Below are positions 50,230 through 60,080 of a stretch of DNA of 64,000 nucleotides, one piece after another. This DNA comes from Astrocystis sublimbata. Lineage: Eukaryota > Ascomycota > Sordariomycetes > Xylariales > Xylariaceae. Position 1 is the stretch's first letter; every line of letters starts with the position of its first letter. The stretch covers positions 1-64,000 of the forward strand of contig JAJNNY010000059.1 of assembly GCA_022453515.1 (NCBI GenBank). The letters are read 5' to 3'. The notes below the pieces were generated by a model. The model was not told where the DNA came from and searched no databases. It worked only from the letters and a program-made list of their open reading frames with translations. The translations under genes and the position numbers were made by a program.

Positions 50230-51456
50230 TTATGAAGCCGGTTTAGTCGAGCAGGTTCTAGAAAGCCAGGTCTGACACTTGTGTGTGCTAGGGTCCCTCC
50301 CTCGTAGATTCGTGGTGTCCCAAGCAATCATAATCGTTTCGTTGCACACTGTTTCCACTTCTACCCCATACTTTCCCTGAAGGCCACGCGCCTTCAAGGC
50401 TGGAATGAGTGAACAAATGAAGTGGATCTCCTCGACATTTGGGGTCGTCTTCAACTTCTCCAGCCTGAACTTTGCACAGCGCTTCAAAGCATTCCTACAG
50501 AAAAAAGCTTCGAAGAATTCCCGCGTCTGTCTCCCAGCATGATTTTCGATTCTGGCGCCAGGCGTGAAGCCACTCGTTGTTTCGAAGTAATGATTATCGT
50601 TGCTCCTTCGAAAATTCTCATTTAGACTGACAGCTGGCTCAATAATCCTTGAAGATATTGATTGAAGGATACTACCGTCATTGGGAAGATTGGGAAGAAA
50701 TTCCAGGACCTGAGCCAACTCTGCTGACAATACATCGATATCTCTTTGGCGATGTTCGGGGTACAGAGGATGCGAGAACATGGCGTGGTAGGCTTGAGCT
50801 CTCCAAGTCCATATATTATTGATTTCTGATTTCACAAAGAACGTTAGCTGGAACCAAAATCGCTGAACCAATTGATTGTTTCTTACCCAGTCCTGGATTA
50901 CTGCATGCCGGCATGGTTTCCTCGATAGACTGCAATATCTCCGCGGTATGCGGCTTGATACCACAGGGCGTCCCTTCGAAAATGCTTTGCATGATAAATC
51001 GAACAATGCAAGCAACAAGTATCTCTTGGTCACTACCAGGGTACCCGATGGCCGATTTAAGGTCCACGTTGAATTCGAGAAGTTCCCTTAGTGGGTTCAC
51101 AACATGCGGAAAGTTTCCTAGAGCTGTCATCCATTCTTTGGGAAAATTTGCCTCGTCGGTAAGATTGTCAGTCCAGTCCTCAACCCAATGTCTGATACCA
51201 GCTAACAGAGTTTTGAAGTCCTGGAAATTCAGTCATTAGCTTAATAGTAACAATATTGAGGGGCAGCAGTGTGTACCTTTTGTGCATCCTCACGGGTGAA
51301 TTGTGTTCGGTACGGTCGCAATACAATAATCTGGGCTTCCCTCTTACGGATACCATCCTTGAGGTCCTGGATCTCCTTCTCCATTGCTGAATACTTTTGC
51401 TCCGAGTTTCCGGTTGCGAGCTTTCGTTTTTTGTTGTTGTTCGGTCGGTCCGACAT
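50230..51456 (-). CDS. Uncharacterised protein with N-terminal coiled coil
   Basis: Three exons (51277-51456, 50887-51220, 50230-50825) give 369 residues and keep frame. I do not recognise the family. The N-terminus is basic (N-N-N-K-K-R-K-L, a possible nuclear signal), followed by a short coiled coil (A-M-E-K-E-I-Q-D-L-K-D-G-I-R-K-R-E) at about 25-45. The rest looks like a folded, mostly helical domain with D-F-K-T-L-L-A-G-I-R-H-W-V-E-D-W, L-V-A-C-I-V-R-F-I-M-Q-S-I-F-E, and L-S-A-E-L-A-Q-V-L-E-F-L. Intron 2 contains CTAAC and ends AATCAG, and intron 1 ends TTCCAG. The two clean introns and even composition argue for a real gene; the function is open. Confidence 0.7.
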
Positions 51457-53073
51457 TGGGTGCTGACCTCTGCGATGTTGGCCGATTTTGGAATACTTAA
51501 CGGGGATGTGATTCAAATAATAGAAGAGTAAAACTTGTGTTCTGATTCGAATGACCATACGATAGACCTCAAGAGATTTTAAATAGAGCATCTCCATCTC
51601 ATCATTCCCCTTGCACTGGAGGAAGATGGAAACCCCGAAAGACGGTGTTTGATCATTCATTCAATTGAGAAATAAAAGGAATAGATTGTGATAAGTGTAT
51701 TGATTGTTCCGTGGCCCGTCTCCTTTATTTGCAGATCCGAAATCGCCGACAAAGTCATTGTAGTAATGAGTTATCGGGCAAGCTTCCGTTCCCAAAGCCT
51801 TCCAATACTACAGCATAAATAAAGTATATTACCAAACGCTTTATGTATGTGTCTCGCTATTCGACAGAAGTCTTGCATTGTTCCAATAGTTCAGCCTTTC
51901 ACCAGTCCATACTCGAATCTCATAACATGATAGTCAGTCATATTGACTCTACACTGATACCTATCCAAGATACTTGTGTTCGGACACTGCAGATGCAAAC
52001 CCTACCGACAATTTATTTCACATTGTTAGGTACACCGTGCTGGATGACGGAATAGACTATTTCTTTTCGCTTAGGTAGTTAATGGGATATAGAGAAATGA
52101 TGTTCTGGATGTGCTATTATCATCCGCATTGCAGTGTTACTGCCAATTGGTGACGGGGAGTGCGTTCATCGTAAGTCTTGAAGCTAAACCCACCCACAAT
52201 TCAATCCTGGCCTTTGCACTTTTGATGGAATGCAAAACTCAAAGCATAAGAAAACGGGAAGACATTACTACTACAAGTATACAATTACATGGACTACCTA
52301 GGTATGCTACATACCTGTTTCTATAATTCTAATACCTCTAATACCTGCACTATATGCCGGAAAGTGAAAAGTGCCGATGTAAACACCTTGGGTCTACGCT
52401 ACCTTTCGGTGGGGTCGCACTTAAATTTAGCACAGCATGGATGTTCTTTCAACTCGGCGAGCAAAAAGACAAAGGAAGTTTTCTCAGCTCCTAGTCAAAT
52501 TGAAAAATGTCAAATTTACAGTATAATCTAGGTTGTATCTGTTTCTTACAACTTCTTCAAGTTTTCAAGGCCCATCATTGATGTGTAATCAAGTTACAAA
52601 ACTTTGGGATGAAACTGGCCTAGGTAAGTCATTCCCATCGCAGAGTGGTCGGCCGATTGTAAAGCGCCTCGGCCTTCGCGGGGAACCGTTGCTGACTAAA
52701 TTTATCAGCTTGACTAGATCAATGTTGTAATCAAACAATCTCACGGCCATAGATCTAGCGAACTAACGTTAGTCGCTCGCTAAGTAGTTCCCTCCATGAC
52801 CTTCGGCGCCGAGTAGCTTGCTGATGGGATTGATTTGAAAGCACGCAAGCACGCAAGCCAACCCCAGGCGTCAACTCCACTTTTCGGCTTGGACGATAAT
52901 AGTATATATCGTCAAAGGTCGTTGCCGGAAAGCATGGACGAGGTGATAATATCGTAAAATATCTACCAGTAACGCTAGCAGCTTTCCAATAGACCCAAAA
53001 TCGCTATTGCATAAATTTTCTTGCGCACCCTCTCAAGAAGCCTCCTTTGTCTGTCTCAAGAGCAACTACCATC
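51457..53073. other. Divergent intergenic region, no supported gene
   Basis: This 1.6-kb region separates the 369-residue gene (-) from the monooxygenase gene (+). It is AT-rich in the middle. A repeated GCACGCAA motif occurs at about 52841-52858. Short ORFs only. Confidence 0.5.
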
Positions 53074-54465
53074 ATGGCGGCAGCCGATCGGAAACCGATT
53101 CTTATCGCCGGTGCAGGACTCGCATCACTGCTATTAGGGAGAGCTCTGCTCTCAGCCTCAATACCGTTCCGGATTTTCGAAAAGGATCAATCGATCATCT
53201 TCCGAGCCCAGGGTTACCGGTTGCGTCTCTCCGCAGAAGGTTTAGATGCTATTGAGGCTGTCCTCGGCCCCGAGGGATTCCCGGAGTTTTGGGACGCCTG
53301 CGGGAAGACTGGTGGTGCTGGATTCGCAGCCATCGACGCGATCACTGGCGAAGTGATCGCCGACGATGCACCAAAAAACGAAACTGCCGACTCTGCGCCG
53401 AAAATGGCACGCGAGTCACTTACCTCTCGGGGCGGAAAGGTGGTAAGTAACAGAGTCATCTTTTCCTTGTTCAGGCAGGCTCAAGAGCCTCTAGTGAAAG
53501 AAACCAGAGAACAGCCAGGACGTTTCTGACATACTCATGAACATCTTATGATATACGCCTGATAGTGACGATGACTGACTTGGCATGTTTAGGTCGGTAT
53601 CTCAAGGGGAGAGATGCGCAAAATCTTCCTGAAAGGTTGCGAACCATTTGTCGACTGGGGACATCAAATCGTAGGATACGAATCGACGGCTTCTGGGGTC
53701 CGTGCCCTGTTTGCGGACGGCTCCAAATCGATAGAGGGGGAGATGCTGATCGGCGGAGAGGGGATTTACTCACAGATCGCCGAGCAATTGTCTGAAGGCA
53801 AGCTCAAGGTTTTCGACACTGGGGCTCGAGGAATTCACGGGCAAGCCCCCACGACAGCATTCAAGGGTCTGGGAGAGGGTGTTTGGCGGGTGGCCGACAG
53901 CTCTAGACCTAACGGAAAGGCGTTCATCATAACCAACGTCCGGGCTGGTGATATGGATGATCCTACTATCCAATTTGGTTGGACAATGAGCGGCCAACCA
54001 GGCGTTATCCGTGCACCGAATGACGATTACACCATCACTGGAGCCGCAGCCGCCAACATCGCCAAATCCATCACCAAGGATTGGCACCCGAGCCTGCAGC
54101 CTCTTTTTGACCAAATGAGCGAGGAAGATGCTGCCTTCTGGAAGATCACTTGTTCTACCCCTTCGGGCGTCCCTGAATGGACAAATGACAAGAGAGTGAC
54201 AGTGATAGGCGACGCAGCACATTCGATGACGCCGGCTGGTGGACTTGGTGCCAATACTGCGGTCCGGGATTCGGCGCTGCTTGGTAGACTTCTGATCGAG
54301 TCAGGGGGCTTTAGCGACGGGGTGACCGCCGCTTATGAGAAAGAAATGAGAGTATATGGCAGCGAGGCCGTTGGCCAAAGCTACGGAATGGCCACAGCTC
54401 ACTTCGGTATCAAGATTGATGAAGAAAATACACCAACAATTCGGAGGCGCCAAAGACCAGTTTAA
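53074..54465 (+). CDS. FAD-dependent aromatic-type monooxygenase
   Basis: Two exons (53074-53442 and 53593-54465) give 413 residues across a 150-nt intron with donor GTAAGT and acceptor TTTAG. The N-terminal Rossmann motif is I-L-I-A-G-A-G-L-A-S (about 9-18), continued by F-R-I-F-E-K-D. The second FAD motif is V-T-V-I-G-D-A-A-H-S-M-T-P-A-G-G-L-G-A-N (about 320-340). This is the PHBH-like group A flavoprotein hydroxylase layout; such enzymes use NAD(P)H and oxygen to hydroxylate aromatic or polyketide substrates. The middle G-R/D-G motif is weak (I-G-G-E-G-I-Y-S-Q). The substrate is unknown and no biosynthetic genes flank it. The C-terminal few residues are Arg-rich and may instead be spliced to a further exon. 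Confidence 0.85.
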
Positions 54466-55153
54466 GGAAAGGTGGAGCTGTGATTGCAAGACAGACCTTT
54501 ATGCCAATGGTATTCATGTGGTAGCCGGACGGCGTATCGGACGACCATCCCGAACTCGTCAGAAGCCGAATGCAACGCCTCGCGACGAAATCTTTTTTGG
54601 TTATGAGATGCGATGCGAAATCTTGCCCGGCGCTTCACATTAGGAGGCAAACTGTCTTTTAGTATGATAGAAATGTAGCAGTAGATCGATGCCTTGTAGC
54701 GTTTGAATAAGAATAAGTCATATTCTATAACATACTTGTTGGTGAGAATAGTCTTAGTGAGATATTTCGTCCAAAATTGCGGACGGAGCATCAGCATCCG
54801 CACTTCACTCACCCGCGCGCCCAGAGCAACGCTAGGCCCTTCCATCCGACAAAAACACAGCGGTTCGACGAGACGATTGGTTCAACAGATTGGCATGAGC
54901 AGAGAAACCGCCAGCTCAGTGAGTCCGAGTTGTTCAAAGTGAGCTGCGGTGGCTAGCTTCTCCGAGCCAAGGATATCCTACGGCTGGAGGGAATTGCTCC
55001 GTATCGCAGCAAATAATGTGGAATTTCCATGCATATATGAATTGCACATGCGACCTCTTCATTACATTCTCTGATTCACCAGAGTGTGCATCGAATAGCA
55101 GTGAGGAATTTGTGTGAATAGCCTCATTTAGCTTCATCTTGGCCATCAACACA
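54466..55153. other. Intergenic, promoter of the AA9 gene
   Basis: No gene seen. The last 150 bases, before the ATG at 55154, are the probable promoter and leader. Confidence 0.5.
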
Positions 55154-56674
55154 ATGAAGTACCTCGGCGTCGCGTCAGTTGCCGCAGCCATCGGCGTTGC
55201 TTCAGCTCATACTATTTTTGTCCAACTCGAGGCCAATGGTGCCACGAACCCCGTGTCGCACGGCATTCGCACACCCACCTATGACGGTCCTATCACAGAC
55301 GTGTCATCCAACGATCTTGCTTGCAATGGGGGCCCTAACCCGACAACACCTTCCAACAAAATCATTGATATAAAAGCCGGATCTACCGTAAGACACTCTC
55401 TAACATATCATTAACTCTGGTAACTACTTACTAATCACGCGACTACAGGTAAATGCGATATGGAGACATACATTGACGTCGGGCCCCGACGACGTCATGG
55501 ATCCCAGTCATCTGGGGCTAACTATGGCATATTTGAAGAAGGTCGGAGACGCAACGAAGGATGTGGGCTACGGGGATGGGTGGTAAGTGGAACGATAATT
55601 TTGCGAATGAAGCTCATGCTAAGATGGCATCTCGCTAGGTTCAAGATCCAGGAGGACGGGTACAAGAACGGGGCCTGGGGGACATCGAAGGTCATCAACA
55701 ACGACGGGATTCATTCCATCAAGATTCCAGACTGCCTCGCTGACGGCCAATACCTACTGAGAGCTGAAATGATCGCTTTGCATGGTGCTGGTGCACCGCA
55801 AGGAGCTCAACTTTATGTAAGTTATCTGGAGTGCTGTGATCAGGCTATGATGTTCCCCAAAACCATGTGCTAACCTAATTGCTAGATGGAATGCGCACAG
55901 ATTAACATCTCAGGGGGGTCAGCTAAGATCTCGCCAGCAACCCATAGCATTCCGGGTATCTACAAGGTATATGATTATATCCGATGACTATAGTGTGGTG
56001 GCCGAGTGATTGACTAAGGCTACAGCAAAATGATCCCGGTCTTCTCGTCAACATCTACCAGATGACATCAGGAAGTACATACACTATTCCAGGTGCGATA
56101 CAGCTCATCGAGAACTTCATGATATGATATCTGGAAACCTAATTTGGATGCTTATGCAGGACCAAGCGTCTTTTCATGTGCTGGGGGCTCCGGCCCCGGC
56201 TCCGGCTCCGGAGGTGGGCAGGCGACAACTACGAAAGCTGGAGCAACAACCACCCTCGTAACATCAACGAAGACTTCCGGAGGAAACTCGCCTGCATGCA
56301 CAGCGGCGCAATGGGCGGTATGTCATCAATGAAATTCCCGTATGCGATGTAATGCTAACAATCCACTCCAGCAATGCGGTACGTGCTCTAACCTCGAGTC
56401 TTCCTCACTCTAAGGACTATGATCATGCTATTCGTTTTCGGAAAATTCGACATAGGAGCCTGGGTAAACAATTTCAGGGTTGATGCTAACTTTTGGTTTC
56501 TGATAGGCGGATCTGGCTACACTGGCTGCACCAATTGTGCCAGCCCGTTGACATGCAAGCAACAGGTGCGTGATTCAAGACTTTCATGATTGGGATGTGA
56601 CATTCTATTTGACGCGAGCGCAGACTGACATGTTTGGTGCATTTTAGAATGAGTACTACTCTCAATGTTCTTGA
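55154..56674 (+). CDS. AA9 lytic polysaccharide monooxygenase with CBM1
   Basis: Nine exons (55154-55387, 55449-55582, 55639-55816, 55886-55966, 56026-56092, 56160-56317, 56372-56378, 56507-56565, 56648-56674) give 314 residues. A signal peptide (1-18) ends A-S-A and exposes His19, which with His99 (D-P-S-H-L-G) forms the copper histidine brace; Tyr182 lies in Q-L-Y-M-E-C. AA9 enzymes cleave cellulose oxidatively outside the cell. A Gly/Ser/Thr linker (about 235-270) leads to a C-terminal CBM1 cellulose-binding module (W-A-Q-C-G-G-S-G-Y, N-E-Y-Y-S-Q-C). The CBM1 has six cysteines counting the one at P-A-C-T, so a third disulfide is possible. The usual G-P-T after the copper His reads G-L-T. 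Exon 7 is a 7-nt microexon that supplies Q-C-G. Confidence 0.92.
56372..56378 (+). other. 7-nt microexon of the AA9-CBM1 gene
   Basis: CAATGCG sits between CTCCAG and GTACGT. Including it gives the conserved W-A-Q-C-G-G-S-G-Y of CBM1 and keeps the frame. Skipping it shifts the frame and loses the first CBM1 cysteine. Confidence 0.8.
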
Positions 56675-58307
56675 GCAAGCGAAGAAGACTAGTGCTACTA
56701 GACATAGAGCAATTGATTAGAATAGTTTTTGGAATGCTCTAACACGACGGAGCAAGGGAGCTACACGTTCAGTTTATTTAGACGGCGTGTTGATGATATA
56801 TACTTAAGCATTCTTGATAGTTGAGAGCTGTGATATGTCACGTTGATCTGCAGATGACATTTCTATCTCCAAACCTACCTACTTTGCCCACTCAAGCCTT
56901 TCATTCCGAAGTGACCACCGAAGTACTAAGTAGGCACTATAGGTATGGCGACAATAAGGTTCCGGCATCCGACTACCTAAGTCGTACATAGGTAGTATTC
57001 AGTGATGATGCCATACTATGAGATATGAGTCTAGGCCCTTTGTGCGTTTTGTGTCCTGGTAGGATCGCGCATCGATGTGCCAGTGCTCCTTCGTAATTGA
57101 GGACATTTTTGAACAACGCATCTCGCCTTAATATTTCTGTATTTAGGCAAGTTACTAGAAGGAGGTATGGCGGATGAGATGGTACCTAGCCTGCAACTCC
57201 CCACGTTCAATTTCCAAATAGGAATTTGTAGCCTCTGGTTTGGGTAGTGGCGGTGTAAGTAAGGTAGTAGTTGTATCGATTAGACCTGCCGTCGAGGGGA
57301 CCGTCCCACCGTGGGGTATCAGAGGGTCGATGCCTCGTATATGCGGTGTTCTGCAACCATCGATTTGTTCGATGACAGTAGTTTTCTGGAAAACCCATCC
57401 GGCCTGCTGCCATGAAATAAAAAATTTGTCCCAAAAGTGTCAAGGGTCTTCTCTCATTATGGAGCATTACTGAGTGGCTCCGGCAGTTCCGAGTCGTGTT
57501 GAATGTGAGGTGACATCAATGGTGAGAATAGTTGGGTCGGCGCTCACTTAAAGCCACCACTAAAGCAGCTAAAAATTGGCCATGCCCGGGCCCAGCCCAA
57601 CCCAGAGCCGCTTCTACCCATTCCCACAGCAGAGTTGCCACTCCAAGTTTCACGGTCAAACAATTGAATCGAAATTTCTGGTGAACAAAGGAGTTCCTCG
57701 CCAATTAATTATACTTTGAAGCAAAAGCTTGCCCATACTCTGGGAATTGCAATGTTGATTGATATCAGCTTGCCAATAGAAGTGAAAGTGAAAAGTATAA
57801 AAGTGAAGCAACGACTGTACTGTAGCGTACCAGTGCAGGGTACCTAGGGAGCCCCAGGGCCCCTACGATGGGTCGGCAGCCAGTTACAGAAGCGCAGGTG
57901 ACACATAGCGTGCATTGCTGCGTGGCGATTAGGCGTCACCTGACTGCCTGAGCCAGCCACCTCCTCCTACCTACCTAGGTACCTACCTAGGCACCTCAGC
58001 CACCTCCAGTCCCCCACTATCGGAGTCGCAGTTCGCGTTGCATTGGGCCGCGTTTTTGTTTGCGTTCCCACTCCGATCTCAAAGCACGTCTTCCTCCATC
58101 ATCCATCTGAACTCTGTAGCTAGTATTTTCGGCGGGTCCACCACCGGCGCTACAGCATCATTCTCTGCAAAGGACACACGGCAGTTTTCTTTAGTCGGTC
58201 GTATGGCTGCCGTGCAGCTACTTGATTTCTTATCGAGCACTCCTTGACGGCGGCTGCTGACCGTGCATCCCTACTACACCAATCAGGCTTGACGTGCGGC
58301 CATCAAC
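56675..58307. other. Intergenic, promoter of the transporter gene
   Basis: No gene is supported. It holds TAGGTA-type motifs, including a self-complementary TACCTAGGTA at 57972-57981 within a run of CCTA repeats. The last part, rich in C and T, is the probable leader of the transporter gene. Confidence 0.5.
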
Positions 58308-60080
58308 ATGGATTCACCTTCAGGCACCCACACTCCGGACCAGGCCCGTCCCGAGGCTGAGGTCATTGCTGAACATCTGCCGGCGGGTTACACGGCCGAC
58401 TACGTCGGTGTTTCCCCCGATGCTCCGGCTGCTAGCTCATCCTCGCCAGCCCCTGGGCCCGATGAACCAACCGAGGAAGACTCGTTGCTGCTCCAGGGTG
58501 GTGATATCCATCGCGATATCTTCAAGGCCGCAGCTCGAGCCAAGATGCACAAGCGAGCCGCTACCTTCCACCACCCACCACAGTTTGGTACCTCGGGCGA
58601 GGATGACCCAGGAGTCTTGACTGTCAATGAGCAGCTGGCTCCCGGTGGCTTTCGCCGGGCTTTCCTCCGCCAAGCCAAGCCGAGACAGGAGTGGACCAGA
58701 CGGGTTCCCGTCACAAGAACTTTTGCCGAATATCTTGATCTCTATGGCAACTTTGCCGGCGAGGATCTCGCAGACTCGGATGATGAAGAAGCCATCATTG
58801 ACGAGGAAGAGGACGAGGAAGAACGACCAGAGGACCAGCAGCCAAATGAGAGACGACCACTTTTGGGCAGCCGGAGAAGCTCTAGAGCGGCACCTAAGTC
58901 GGCCACTGCCAGCACTCGTAAATCCTTCCTCATCTTGCTGAAGGCTTTCATTGGAACTGGTATCATGTTCCTGCCGAAAGCTTTTGCAAATGGCGGCCTG
59001 CTGTTCTCGTCCATCACTATGCCGGTTGTTTCAGCCATAACGATGCTGGCCTTTCACTTGCTCCTAGCCTGCAGGGCTAAATATGGTGGCAGTTACGGCG
59101 ACATTGGTGAGGCTATCGTGGGCAGTAAAATGCGGAACCTGATTTTGTTTTCTATTACACTATCTCAACTCGGCTTCGTGTGTTCCGGTATCGTTTTTGT
59201 AGCGGAGAACTTGACATCGTTCTTTGAGGCTGTCCTCCACGGCCAAAGCCCACTTTCACCCACTACGCTCATCTTGTGCCAGGTCGCCGTCCTGATACCT
59301 TTGTCGCTCATACGAAACATGTCGAAACTCACACCAGTAGCGTTATTAGCGGACGTTTTCATCCTTATTGGGGTCTCCTACATCTACTATTACGATATAG
59401 CCTTCCTTAGTAAGGAAGGAATCAATCCCACCGTCACCCTCTTCAACCCCAACAAGTACACACTCATGATTGGCTCATCCATATTCACGTTTGAGGGCAT
59501 TGGTTTGATTCTGCCTATACAATCGACGATGGCGAAGCCTGAGCGTTTTCCGATGCTTCTTGGTATCGTCATGTTTCTGATTACCATCATCTTCACGGCA
59601 GTGGGAGCTCTCTGTTACGCTACCTTTGGCGAAGACACTTCGATCGAAATTATCAGCAACTTTCCACAGAACGACAAATTCGTCAACGCAGTGCAGTTTC
59701 TCTATTCCCTGGCTGTTCTAGTGGGCAATCCTGTACAGCTCTTTCCAGCCATTCGAATCATTGAAGCGGACATTTTTGGTCGCCGATCGGGCAAGCGGGA
59801 CCAACTCACTAAGTGGAAGAAGAACGGATTGAGGTCTTTGCTAGTCCTCATCTGCGGCGGCATCGCGATACTAGGAACCGGCAACTTGGACAAGTTCGTG
59901 GCCTTGATAGGGTCTTTTGCATGTGTGCCACTGGTCTACATCTATCCTGCTTTTCTGCATTATCAGGGCGTCGCGACTTCGAGGGCGGCCAAAGTTGGCG
60001 ACCTCCTCTTTGTGACACTTGGAATTGTTGCCATGGTCTACACTACCGTTGTGACCATTGTCAACAGTTTTATGGGCTGA
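58308..60080 (+). CDS. Vacuolar amino-acid transporter, AAAP family, Avt3/4-like
   Basis: An intronless frame encodes 590 residues. The first 200 are soluble, with acidic stretches (D-S-D-D-E-E-A, D-E-E-E-D-E-E-E) and E-R-R-P-L-L-G, a possible dileucine-like vacuolar sorting signal. The membrane part starts S-F-L-I-L-L-K-A-F-I-G-T-G-I-M-F-L-P-K-A-F at about 206-226, the diagnostic first helix of the family, and continues with about ten more helices to the C-terminus. Notable segments are F-T-F-E-G-I-G-L-I-L-P-I-Q-S and G-A-L-C-Y-A-T-F-G. Avt3 and Avt4 export neutral and basic amino acids from the yeast vacuole; the precise substrate here is inferred. The ATG is in good context (AACATGG). Confidence 0.92.
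   Translation: MDSPSGTHTPDQARPEAEVIAEHLPAGYTADYVGVSPDAPAASSSSPAPGPDEPTEEDSLLLQGGDIHRDIFKAAARAKMHKRAATFHHPPQFGTSGEDDPGVLTVNEQLAPGGFRRAFLRQAKPRQEWTRRVPVTRTFAEYLDLYGNFAGEDLADSDDEEAIIDEEEDEEERPEDQQPNERRPLLGSRRSSRAAPKSATASTRKSFLILLKAFIGTGIMFLPKAFANGGLLFSSITMPVVSAITMLAFHLLLACRAKYGGSYGDIGEAIVGSKMRNLILFSITLSQLGFVCSGIVFVAENLTSFFEAVLHGQSPLSPTTLILCQVAVLIPLSLIRNMSKLTPVALLADVFILIGVSYIYYYDIAFLSKEGINPTVTLFNPNKYTLMIGSSIFTFEGIGLILPIQSTMAKPERFPMLLGIVMFLITIIFTAVGALCYATFGEDTSIEIISNFPQNDKFVNAVQFLYSLAVLVGNPVQLFPAIRIIEADIFGRRSGKRDQLTKWKKNGLRSLLVLICGGIAILGTGNLDKFVALIGSFACVPLVYIYPAFLHYQGVATSRAAKVGDLLFVTLGIVAMVYTTVVTIVNSFMG

Noticed and set aside
53074..56674. Monooxygenase and AA9 genes as part of a metabolic cluster
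   Set aside because: No polyketide synthase, peptide synthetase, terpene cyclase or cluster regulator lies nearby, and the AA9 enzyme acts outside the cell.
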